Assembly (NCBI GenBank): GCA_964503615.1
Contig: CAZDBA010000094.1
Span: 1-20,585 of the forward strand
DNA: 20,585 nt
Reading direction: 5' to 3'
DNA from: CAZDBA01 sp964503615
GTDB lineage: Bacteria; Planctomycetota; Planctomycetia; Pirellulales; Pirellulaceae
Notes under the pieces: generated by a model
What the model was told of the DNA's origin: nothing
Seen by the model: the letters and a program-made list of their open reading frames with translations, nothing else
Database searches by the model: none
Made by a program: the position numbers and the translations under genes
Shown here: piece by piece, positions 6,939-13,779 of the stretch
Layout: the number at the start of each line of letters is the position of its first letter
How positions within the stretch are numbered: position 1 is the stretch's first letter

Positions 6939-9470
6939 CTACTCGTACTTGATCGAAGCTCGTGTAGGTCCTGATTGATCGCTGGGTGGGGTGAGTCCCA
7001 TTTTTTGCCAGTTCATACCCGAGGTTACAACGGGCCGAGGCCTTGCTGGTACCGGGTTGGGCGAAGCGACGATTGGACGCGTTTTAGGTGCTGCGACAAC
7101 TCGCGTTGTTCGCTTTGGAATCGGCTTGGCCACATTAGCTTTTGCCGTTTTTGGTCTAGTGAATTTGTCTCGCTGTGGAGCAGTAGCCGTTTTCGGAGCA
7201 GTCCGAGCCGTTCGTCGGCTGGAGGTGCGGGCGGGTGCCCGTTCGGAGCTGGCTGCCGGTTGTGCGAAGGAAGTTTGGCGAACGTTCGAGTCCTGAATGA
7301 CTTTGGACGATTCAAACAACGGCACTGGTAGTGGCTGCGGATTCACAGGGAATTCTCCATGGATCACTTCGCCTGGAGCGAATTGCAATTGGCTAGGTGT
7401 CATGGGGCCGATGATTTGAGTCTCGACAGCGTTTCCAAGGTAAGGTTGCTCGACCGTTCCTGGAGCGGTTGCAGGTAGTGATTGTCCACCTGGATAAACT
7501 CCGCCTTGGCTGATTACTTCAGGGCGAGTCCAACCGTAATTCAACTCTTGACTACCTGCCCGTTTGTGGGCCAGTTGAGTCGCATCATGGTAGGCTTTGC
7601 CCGACCAAGGCCCTTCGGCAAAACAGACGCCGTTGTAGGCCAGAATGGTTCCTTTGCGTCGATGGATCAAAGCGACCAATTTGTTGTATTCGCAAAGAGA
7701 GGTGTAAAAAGCGACTTCGGCAGTTGCAGCTCGACGCTGTGCATCCAATGCGGTGTCGAGTGTCTCAACGCCGACCTCTACCAGTTCCTCAAAGTGTTCC
7801 ATCTCCTGGCGGTTTTTGCCCCAGCGGTTGAACGACTTTTGCATCTTTAAGCGGTTGGCGTCCAAGGCTGCAAAAGCGTCCTCAAGATTTCTCACGACGT
7901 CCAGTTCTTGTTCTTCCAAGCGGTTTCGTTCGCGAGCAAGTTTCAATTGAGCATTGCGAACGTTCGCCAGTTCTCTTCGGTATCCGACAGGGAGGTTGAA
8001 TTCACCACCAATTCGAAATTCTTGATTGTTACCACCGGCGAGTCCATTGAACGCTCCACTATCTTCAAGTGGAAAGTCGTCAGGACTGCTGAAGTTCACC
8101 AAGTCGTCGCCCAGTCCTAACCAGCGGTATAAAAGGGTTACATTAAATTCAGGAAGCAGGCCGTTCTTGGAATAGGCAACCGCCAACTCTCTCTTTTTGA
8201 CTTCCCACCGTGTCTGACGAAGTGCAGGAAGGTAGCAGAGGGCTTCGCTCTTACTGCCATACCAGTCAAATTCGATCGGAGCCATTACTGGTTCGTCGAT
8301 AGGACGCAGGATCTGATGATCGGTCGAGGCGAGTCCCATTAGCCATCGCAGGTTTCGTTCTGCCTGCAATAGAGTGTTGAATGCATCGACGACTTGCTCA
8401 TCAAAGAAGTGATATTGTCCGCCGGCTTGAGCGACCTGTTGAATATTTACGTCTGCCCCTTCATCGTACTGATCTTTAACGATACGCCAAGTCTCCAAGG
8501 CGGCGTTGCGGCCCGTTTTCGAAGCTTCCAGAGCTCGGTAAGCACAGTGCAGGTCCCAATATCGGATTTCAACATTGGTTACCATGTTTTGCATTTGGGC
8601 TTCGAGGTTGGCAATCTCCTGATCGGTTCCGATTCTTGAAATTACGATCGGCATTCGCTGAATAAATGCACCGCGACCTCGCAAAAGCGGCTGGCGAACT
8701 TCAGCTTCCAATTGTGTGCGGAAGGTATGGCTGAGTACTTGAAAGCCCGGGTTGTCGACGTCGGTTACAAGAGGAACATTGTTGTCGGTATAGGTTGTGA
8801 TGTTTCGAACGAAGAATTGAGTACCGTTGGCCGATTTTTTCGCAACTTCAGATTGCCATTGAACCTGATCTTGTACAAAGTCTTCAAACGAACTGAAGAA
8901 AGGAACAACGTTTCGTGGCTCGTCAGTCCTGTTCCAGAATACGTTAGAAGTAACTTGAGCATCAAAGTCGGCAAGTGCAGCTTCGACACCCTGGTTTCCA
9001 TCTAGAGCGGTATTGGTTGTGATCGAGCTGGGGCTGGAGATTTGTCCAGGCGTGCCAATAAATCCAGGCTCAGTTTCCCGAATGGCAACATTCCAAAGCG
9101 TTCCTGCTCCATTCGGGCCCGTGCTCAGGTTATCTACACCCGGGTTCACTCGGACTCCAGACAATGCTGGTGTACCAAAGCCGCGAATGGTCTTCGTGTT
9201 TTGCAACGCGATCGCCACACACTGTTCCAGGGTAAGATCGTAGAACGATTGAAAATCAGCGTTGATGACGGTGATTGGCTGAGCAGATTGCTCCACCTCG
9301 TTCAGACGAGTCGTCTCCAAATCTGGATACTCGATCTCGGTCGCTTGGTTAACGAAGTAGGAGAGATCGCCAGTGTCCCGAAGATAAATCGGTTGTGAAG
9401 GAGTGCATCCCGCTAGAATTAGCGAGGCGAACAACAACAATGCCAGTGATTTTGGGGTTTTGCAGCTCAT
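6939..9470 (-). CDS. TolC-family outer membrane lipoprotein with basic tail
   Basis: An 843-residue protein of the outer membrane efflux protein (OEP) family. Such proteins form trimeric channel-tunnels that serve efflux pumps or type I secretion. I chose the ATG at 9468-9470 because it gives a clean lipoprotein signal with lipobox LAGC (Cys22); the longer frame adds 28 implausible residues. The OEP region begins at YDLTLEQCVAIALQNTKTIR (77-96). Long helical hairpins follow, such as FNTLLQAERNLRWLMGL and ANVRNAQLKLARERNRLEEQ, ending near residue 640. The C-terminal tail is unusual: after a Gly/Pro-rich linker, residues about 741-843 are rich in Arg, Lys, Thr, Pro and Ala with very few acidic residues. 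Canonical TolC has about 490 residues, so both ends are extended. No inner-membrane pump or adaptor gene is adjacent in the window. Confidence 0.88.
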   Translation of the reverse strand: MSCKTPKSLALLLFASLILAGCTPSQPIYLRDTGDLSYFVNQATEIEYPDLETTRLNEVEQSAQPITVINADFQSFYDLTLEQCVAIALQNTKTIRGFGTPALSGVRVNPGVDNLSTGPNGAGTLWNVAIRETEPGFIGTPGQISSPSSITTNTALDGNQGVEAALADFDAQVTSNVFWNRTDEPRNVVPFFSSFEDFVQDQVQWQSEVAKKSANGTQFFVRNITTYTDNNVPLVTDVDNPGFQVLSHTFRTQLEAEVRQPLLRGRGAFIQRMPIVISRIGTDQEIANLEAQMQNMVTNVEIRYWDLHCAYRALEASKTGRNAALETWRIVKDQYDEGADVNIQQVAQAGGQYHFFDEQVVDAFNTLLQAERNLRWLMGLASTDHQILRPIDEPVMAPIEFDWYGSKSEALCYLPALRQTRWEVKKRELAVAYSKNGLLPEFNVTLLYRWLGLGDDLVNFSSPDDFPLEDSGAFNGLAGGNNQEFRIGGEFNLPVGYRRELANVRNAQLKLARERNRLEEQELDVVRNLEDAFAALDANRLKMQKSFNRWGKNRQEMEHFEELVEVGVETLDTALDAQRRAATAEVAFYTSLCEYNKLVALIHRRKGTILAYNGVCFAEGPWSGKAYHDATQLAHKRAGSQELNYGWTRPEVISQGGVYPGGQSLPATAPGTVEQPYLGNAVETQIIGPMTPSQLQFAPGEVIHGEFPVNPQPLPVPLFESSKVIQDSNVRQTSFAQPAASSERAPARTSSRRTARTAPKTATAPQRDKFTRPKTAKANVAKPIPKRTTRVVAAPKTRPIVASPNPVPARPRPVVTSGMNWQKMGLTPPSDQSGPTRASIKYE

Positions 9471-10033
9471 TGGATTTCCATATCCGCAGTCGTTTGTTGC
9501 AATGTCGAACTTTGGCGTACATGCCAGCCCGACGAAATGATAGCGCGGACGCATCTTGCGCCCTCACCAAACGAACCCCCCTGAGTTCATGTGATAGGTT
9601 GACCGCCACATGGACGATTGTTCCAGATCTAACTCGTTGCATGTGGTATCGTCGCAAGAGGCCGCAGACTTTCACAAATCCGTATAAATTATCAGAACTG
9701 CCAGCAGATCATGCCGCGGGGGAAAGGTCGGAGAAATAGGCCAGATAGCCTGTTTTTGGGAGGGTTTCAGCCGGTTTGGCCATTGTTAGAACGGTAATTT
9801 GCTTGTAAACTGTGCAACCTAATAAAAGAGGCCGTTGCCCAAACCATCTTGCTGGCTTTTAATGCCCAGCCCAAAGGTGGTTTGCGTTTTCATGATTTGT
9901 TGTGAAATGCTGGCTTTGGCTGGTTCTCAAACGATTTTTGTACGATCCTTTTATTGATAACCAAGACAAAACAAATCAGTTTCAATATCTAACTTTCTAA
10001 CTCCGGTGAACCCGGTTTATCGAGGTCAGTTCC
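9471..10033. other. 563-base divergent gap before rpmF
   Basis: Contains the 5' regions of the TolC-like gene (left) and rpmF (right). The main structure I see is the hairpin at 9841-9883. Plus-strand open frames at the left end are shadows of the tolC start region and have no domain. I could not support a specific promoter pair. The ~550-base gap is long for a ribosomal protein gene leader. Confidence 0.4.
9841..9883 (+). other. Hairpin in the rpmF upstream region
   Basis: The arm aaaccatctt-gctgg (9841-9855) pairs with ccagc (9866-9870) and, after a 3-base bulge, aaggtggttt (9874-9883). This is 15 bp including one G-T pair, around a 10-base loop. It lies about 150 bases before rpmF and is followed by gcgtttt. 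It could be a structured leader, a small RNA or a terminator. There is no plus-strand gene upstream for it to terminate. Confidence 0.35.
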
Positions 10034-10222
10034 GTGGCAGTTCCAAAACGTAAACACTCCAACGCGCGATCGGGATCGCGTCGTGCACACAATCAAATCA
10101 AAGGGAAAACTTTGACGGTTTGCTCAAATTGCAGCACAACCATCCCAACCCACACTGTGTGCCCCAAATGCGGTTTTTATATGGGCCGCATTGTGTCACC
10201 TGCAGTAGATGAAAACGAATAA
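10034..10222 (+). CDS. rpmF: Ribosomal protein L32 (bL32), zinc-ribbon form
   Basis: A 62-residue component of the large ribosomal subunit near the peptidyl transferase region. The N-terminus MAVPKRKHSNARSGSRRAHN is the L32 signature. Four cysteines in two pairs (C30/C33 in CSNC and C43/C46 in CPKC) form the zinc-binding ribbon, so this is the C+ form. The start is GTG at 10034 with GAGGT seven bases upstream. In many bacteria rpmF precedes plsX and the fatty-acid genes. Here it is followed instead by a DUF3754 membrane protein after a hairpin at 10250-10280. The identification is secure. Confidence 0.97.
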   Translation: MAVPKRKHSNARSGSRRAHNQIKGKTLTVCSNCSTTIPTHTVCPKCGFYMGRIVSPAVDENE

Positions 10223-10249
10223 GTAAATCGTTTTTAGCCTAGCCCAACT

Positions 10250-10280
10250 AGCCTCTGAAGCTTAGAAAGATTCAGAGGCT
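10250..10280 (+). terminator. Hairpin after rpmF, possible terminator or attenuator
   Basis: A perfect 10-bp inverted repeat, agcctctgaa (10250-10259) and ttcagaggct (10271-10280), encloses an 11-base loop 27 bases past the rpmF stop. Only a short gttt follows, so termination would be partial. It may reduce read-through into the next gene or protect the rpmF 3' end. Confidence 0.5.
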
Positions 10281-10350
10281 GTTTCATGCGCGTTTGAGCT
10301 GCCTCGCCTCGCTGTTGCGACCGCGATACTTCGATCTATTCGAGTTCAAA

Positions 10351-11637
10351 ATGAGCCTTGATAAAAAAAGGTCATCCAGTCAGCTATCTTCTTCGTTCGT
10401 CGAAGACTTTGATTCGCGCGATCCCTCTGATGCCCTGTATGCGCTTGACCGCAAAGTCGAAACGTATATTCCATTGCGGCACGCCGATCTGGTTGCCCGC
10501 CTCCAAGAAACCTTGGGGGCTGACGAGCAGGAGCGTCATGACTACCGTCGGCTTTGCGATCACCTCACCGCCATTTTTCACGTAGAGCATCTGACATCGC
10601 TGATGCGAGTCGAGGATATCTATGCGGTTCTGGATCCTGATTCTGAAGCGATCGAGATCGTCGAGATTTCTGAAGCGGAGCGGAATGAACGGGTGGAGAA
10701 TCTTTTTGATCGAATTCAGGAGATCCTGTTCAGCGCCCACTACCATCGACTGGATCAGAATGAACTGCGAGATGCGGCCGATGTTGGATTTCGCTGGAAC
10801 GTCAAACTGGATGTTGACTTCGAAGTATTTGATCGGCTGGAGATATTCGCCCGAGGTTGGAAGTCAGTGAAGAAGATTCGCCGTCGCTGGCAAAGATGCT
10901 TTTTCGCCGAAACGATCGAGGTTCCCGAGTTCCACCGCTTGATATTGTTTTACCGGGTTAAAGAATCCTCACGTATTGAGAACCACATCGACTCGGATGC
11001 GGTCTATCTCAAGATGTTTAAGAACATCCCCGAATCCGATTTGGAAATCCTACTGCCTGGTTCCAAAGTCAAACTGTCGGTCCTGGACAAAGGGAAAATC
11101 CTGGTCCCCAATATCTCCAGCGCGGCGATGACGGTTTATAAGATCTTTCGAGTCGGTGTTTTTCTTTCGATCATCGCGGCGGCCTTCATCATTAAATGGG
11201 TGCTCGCGATCGCAGTTCTGGTGGGATACTTTTACAAGGCGACGTTCAGTTACTTTAATACCAAGGACAAGTACCAGTTTGGTTTAACCAAAAGCCTTTA
11301 CAATCGGAACCTCGACAATAACGCAGGCGTGATTTACCGGATCTACAATGAGGCGGAAGAACAGGAGATGTGCGAGACGGTACTGACCTATTCGATGATC
11401 TGGAAACATTGCCAAGGCGAAGGGTTGACCGAAAAAGAGATCGAAGCGCTTTCCGAAAGTTACTTGGAGGGTACGGTAAACTTCAGAATCCAATTTGATG
11501 TCCACGACGGCATTGGCAAACTAGCTCGGTTAGGATTGGCCAGTGTCGATTCCGAAGGCCGTTGGACCGCAACGCCATTGCCCGAAGCGGCCGATATTCT
11601 CCAGCGAAGCTGGCAGCAAATCTTCAAACAAGCTTAA
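10351..11637 (+). CDS. DUF3754 / TMEM143-like membrane protein
   Basis: A 428-residue protein resembling the DUF3754 family, which includes the mitochondrial protein TMEM143 and has no established molecular function. I start it at the ATG at 10351; the open frame extends upstream only through a TTG at 10294 with an implausible extension. Residues 1-260 are a soluble, charged region with a conserved-looking block (FAETIEVPEFHRLILFYR). Next comes a hydrophobic hairpin of two helices at about 265-300 (VGVFLSIIAAAFIIKWVLAI and onwards). Then comes the family's diagnostic block: KSLYNRNLDNNAGVIYRIYN, EAEEQEMCETVL. The C-terminus looks like a small winged-helix domain (LTEKEIEALSESYL ... GKLARLGLAS). 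It follows rpmF by 128 bases and may be partly co-transcribed with it. Confidence 0.78.
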   Translation: MSLDKKRSSSQLSSSFVEDFDSRDPSDALYALDRKVETYIPLRHADLVARLQETLGADEQERHDYRRLCDHLTAIFHVEHLTSLMRVEDIYAVLDPDSEAIEIVEISEAERNERVENLFDRIQEILFSAHYHRLDQNELRDAADVGFRWNVKLDVDFEVFDRLEIFARGWKSVKKIRRRWQRCFFAETIEVPEFHRLILFYRVKESSRIENHIDSDAVYLKMFKNIPESDLEILLPGSKVKLSVLDKGKILVPNISSAAMTVYKIFRVGVFLSIIAAAFIIKWVLAIAVLVGYFYKATFSYFNTKDKYQFGLTKSLYNRNLDNNAGVIYRIYNEAEEQEMCETVLTYSMIWKHCQGEGLTEKEIEALSESYLEGTVNFRIQFDVHDGIGKLARLGLASVDSEGRWTATPLPEAADILQRSWQQIFKQA

Positions 11638-11650
11638 CTCGGTGAGCAGC

Positions 11651-11680
11651 TGGAAACCCGACGCGTTAGCGAGGAAGCAG
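11651..11680. repeat. Half copy of inverted repeat family A
   Basis: Thirty bases beginning tggaaacccgacgcg and continuing ttagcgaggaag match 19241-19270 at 27 of 30 positions. The expected right arm (rc of the left) is missing. Instead the junction structure at 11692-11760 follows. Confidence 0.6.
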
Positions 11681-11691
11681 TCCAGTAAAGA

Positions 11692-11760
11692 TCCGAAGGA
11701 GCAACAGCGCCTAGCCGAGGCTAGTTGCTGTCGTCCGTCGGGACTGTGTCTGCCTTCGGA
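11692..11760. repeat. Branched palindromic element (three-way junction)
   Basis: An outer 8-bp stem, tccgaagg (11692-11699) with ccttcgga (11753-11760), encloses two inner hairpins. The first is agcaa (11700-11704) with ttgct (11725-11729), topped by ctagc (11711-11715) and gctag (11720-11724). The second is gtcc (11733-11736) with ggac (11741-11744) around gtcg. All stems are perfect. No gene covers it. It could be a mobile palindromic repeat or a structured RNA. Confidence 0.5.
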
Positions 11761-11879
11761 GCCTTGCTTTTCGCCTCGAAAGTGAGTGATAATGCGCGCC
11801 AGACCTCATGCGAACCTTAATTGGCTCCGATGCTCTACAATAGCGTGAAGACTCAAATCGTTTTACCTATTAACTAACC

Positions 11880-12302
11880 GTGCTCAAAGTCGACGACCGA
11901 ATTTCGATTCCTCTGAAAGAGTTCTCGTTTTCCTATGCGCGCTCGCCAGGGCCAGGTGGGCAAAACGTGAACAAGGTAAATACGAAAGTCATCTTGAAAT
12001 GGGACCTTGGTCGGACAAAATCTTTGCCTTCAACCGTGATGCAGCGGCTGAAGAAAAAGTTCGCGCGACGAATTTCCAAGACAGGCGAATTGATCGTCAC
12101 CAGTCATCGCTTTCGTGATCAAGGCCGTAATGTGGCCGACGCGATTAATAAACTTCGTGAACTGGTTTTGTCGGTGGCCGCAGAGCCCAAAAAGCGCAAG
12201 CCCCGTAAAAAATCAAAGGCGGCTCAACGTCGTCGGCTGGAAGACAAGCGGCGACAATCGGACAAGAAACAGAGACGGTCCAAACCTCGCCTGAACGACT
12301 GA
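11880..12302 (+). CDS. arfB: ArfB-like peptidyl-tRNA hydrolase (ribosome rescue)
   Basis: A 140-residue protein with only the RF-1 catalytic domain. The GGQ motif (G26-G27-Q28, in SPGPGGQNVNKVNTKV) hydrolyses the ester bond of peptidyl-tRNA. A basic, probably disordered C-terminal tail (PKKRKPRKKSKAAQRRRLED and onwards) is the hallmark of ArfB (YaeJ), where it enters the empty mRNA channel of stalled ribosomes. The size matches E. coli ArfB (140 residues) and codon-recognition domains of RF1/RF2 are absent. The start is GTG at 11880, just before MLKVDDRISIPLKEF; no good ribosome binding site is visible. A TACAAT box at 11836-11841 could be its -10. It shares its strand with rpmF, csrA and other expression-related genes, though separated by a repeat-bearing gap. 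Confidence 0.9.
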   Translation: MLKVDDRISIPLKEFSFSYARSPGPGGQNVNKVNTKVILKWDLGRTKSLPSTVMQRLKKKFARRISKTGELIVTSHRFRDQGRNVADAINKLRELVLSVAAEPKKRKPRKKSKAAQRRRLEDKRRQSDKKQRRSKPRLND

Positions 12303-12528
12303 TCTGCTTTTTCAGAACCGACAACCAATGTCGCGGTTTACAAGATTTTGTAGACGAGTTTCTTGCCGTAAGTTGTTGAATACGGTGAAAATCGTGGGAA
12401 TTCGACAAGCTTGCTTGCCATCTGCCAGCACTCCCGTTTAAGTACAGGTTCGGTAGATGCCGATTATATATAGGGGCTTTTTCTGTGCGGCTTTAGAATT
12501 GAAGTTAAGTCGTTCAAGCCAAGGCCGG

Positions 12529-12556
12529 TTTGCGCCCGTCGAACGTGATTTATACT
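12529..12556 (+). promoter_or_regulatory. Candidate promoter of the UVR-motif gene
   Basis: A -10-like TATACT (12551-12556, five of six consensus bases) lies about 35 bases before the ATG at 12591. A weak -35-like TTTGCG (12529-12534) lies 16 bases before it. AAGG at 12581-12584 is the ribosome binding site. Confidence 0.35.
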
Positions 12557-12590
12557 TTCACGTCCAACTTTGCATTTCCTAAGGCAAACA

Positions 12591-13385
12591 ATGAGCAAGA
12601 GTCAGGACATCGACGAAATTTTGAAGCAATGGCCGTTTGACCCATTTAGTGTCAATGTGCGCAAGCTGGACCTTGCTGAAAGAAATGTACTGCAAATGCG
12701 AGTGGACATGGGGCTGCTGCAGTTGGAGATAGAAGGTCGGCCTGACGGCAAAAGGCCTCACGGTGCCAAGACTTATTACGCCTACCTCACGAAAAAGGCG
12801 GACCAGGACAGCGACGCTTTTTTGCTGAACGAAGATCATTGCGTCGAAATAGATCGAGAGTTCGTGCAATACTATCATCGTCGCGTCTGCTGGTTACAGC
12901 TGCGTGAATTTGACCGAGCCGTTTCGGATGCGGATCATACTTTGCAGTTGATGGACTTCTGTAAACAACACTCCGAAGACGAACAGTGGACTATTTCGCA
13001 CGAACAGTACCGACCTTTTGTGATCTACCATCGGACGCAAGCGGCAGCTCTGGCAGCGATAGAAGCGGATGAGGAAAAGGGCGCCGAAAACGCGATCGAG
13101 CAAGTTAACCTTGGGTTGGAGCAAATGCGTATTCTGTTTTTGGAGTACGAAGCCGAAGATCAATTTGAAGAAGACGAACTCGTTCAACGCCTTTCTGAGT
13201 TTCGGGAAAACCTGCGTGAGCGATACGAGGTTGGTGACACACTTGCCGAACAGTTGGCCAAAGCGATTGAGCTTGAGGACTACGAATCGGCTGCCAGTCT
13301 CAGGGACCAGATGGAGAAGTCGAACCTGAAAAAGGCTGATAGCGAGATTCCTGAACCGGACCACGAATCGGAAAGCTCCGATTAA
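12591..13385 (+). CDS. UVR-motif protein, function unknown
   Basis: A 264-residue acidic, largely helical protein. The ATG at 12591 is preferred over one 21 bases upstream because AAGG lies six bases before it. Its only recognisable domain is a C-terminal UvrB/UvrC (UVR) motif at about 217-245 (LAEQLAKAIELEDYESAASLRDQ), the helical hairpin used for UvrB-UvrC contact and also found in McsA and Clp ATPase partners. There is no nuclease or helicase domain. The N-terminal part (WPFDPFSVNVRKLDLAERNV, then LQMRVDMGLLQLEIEGRPDG) is followed by a helix-rich, possibly TPR-like region in which LREFDRAVSDADHTLQ resembles a repeat helix pair. The likely role is an adaptor binding a partner through the UVR hairpin; this is inference. 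It lies 395 bases before csrA. Confidence 0.72.
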   Translation: MSKSQDIDEILKQWPFDPFSVNVRKLDLAERNVLQMRVDMGLLQLEIEGRPDGKRPHGAKTYYAYLTKKADQDSDAFLLNEDHCVEIDREFVQYYHRRVCWLQLREFDRAVSDADHTLQLMDFCKQHSEDEQWTISHEQYRPFVIYHRTQAAALAAIEADEEKGAENAIEQVNLGLEQMRILFLEYEAEDQFEEDELVQRLSEFRENLRERYEVGDTLAEQLAKAIELEDYESAASLRDQMEKSNLKKADSEIPEPDHESESSD

Positions 13386-13403
13386 CAACCTGCCTCGATA
13401 CCG

Positions 13404-13477
13404 GTAGTGGACTTCGCCAGAAGTCCCTTTAAAAAACCAATAACAGCCTGGGCAGGAATTCTGGCGAATCCCGCTAC
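13404..13477. repeat. Imperfect inverted repeat, 23-base arms
   Basis: Bases 13404-13426 (core acttcgccagaagtcc) and 13455-13477 (core ggaattctggcgaa) are reverse complements at 19 of 23 positions, separated by 28 bases. The spacer has an A-run and a ctgggcagg segment. It lies just past the UVR gene and could act as its terminator hairpin. Its form suggests another dispersed intergenic palindrome. Confidence 0.55.
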
Positions 13478-13478
13478 G

Positions 13479-13516
13479 TCCAAAAAACACTTCTCTATCC
13501 AAAAAACACTTCTCTA
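13479..13516. repeat. Perfect tandem repeat, 2 x 19 bases
   Basis: The unit tccaaaaaacacttctcta occurs twice with no gap (13479-13497 and 13498-13516) and no mismatch, immediately after the inverted repeat. This implies a recent duplication by slippage, or a doubled protein-binding site about 260 bases before csrA. Confidence 0.75.
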
Positions 13517-13734
13517 AAGTGCCAGCATTTCTCATTTTGGCATGACAAATCGGCGCTTCGACTTGAGCTGAAATTCTTACATATTGAAAAATGTTCTCAT
13601 CGTGAGCCTGCTTGCGACACAAATGCCTCCTGCTGGCAAAAACCACTTAAAGAATTTCACTCGGTAAACACCGTGTCTTTAAATGAAAAATTCGCAAAGC
13701 ACTTAAGTTTGGTATGCAATATGAATGGTATTCC

Positions 13735-13772
13735 TTCGAAACGGATTCGAAACGGAAGGCAACTTCAACGGA
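13735..13772 (+). promoter_or_regulatory. Candidate CsrA operator in the csrA leader
   Basis: Two perfect tandem copies of ttcgaaacgga (13735-13745, 13746-13756). Because TTCGAA is self-complementary, 13735-13740 can pair with 13746-13751 and expose ACGGA (13741-13745) in a 5-base loop, the form preferred by CsrA. Further ACGGA motifs lie at 13752-13756 and 13768-13772; the last overlaps the GGAG ribosome binding site (13770-13773). A repressor bound here would block translation of csrA. Confidence 0.5.
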
Positions 13773-13779
13773 GTGTAAA

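Larger units (their letters stand above)
13386..13779. other. 394-base gap and leader region of csrA
   Basis: Holds an inverted repeat (13404-13477), two tandem 19-base repeats (13479-13516), an AT-rich stretch and the csrA leader with GGA motifs (13735-13772). Minus-strand open frames across it continue as shadows of the UVR gene. I see no separate gene. Confidence 0.5.

Noticed and set aside
9395..9739. Plus-strand open frame over the start of the TolC-like gene
   Set aside because: It is antisense to the confident N-terminal lipoprotein signal and carries no domain.
10294..10350. N-terminal extension of the DUF3754 gene from a TTG codon
   Set aside because: The ATG at 10351 gives a normal hydrophilic start; the extension lies next to the rpmF hairpin and lacks a ribosome binding site.
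13479..13516. CRISPR array
   Set aside because: Only two repeats, directly abutting with no spacer and no cas gene in the window.
13714..13779. N-terminal extension of CsrA from an upstream in-frame ATG
   Set aside because: Family N-termini begin at MLVLTRK, and GGAG is correctly spaced before 13780. The extension is the leader repeat read as protein.
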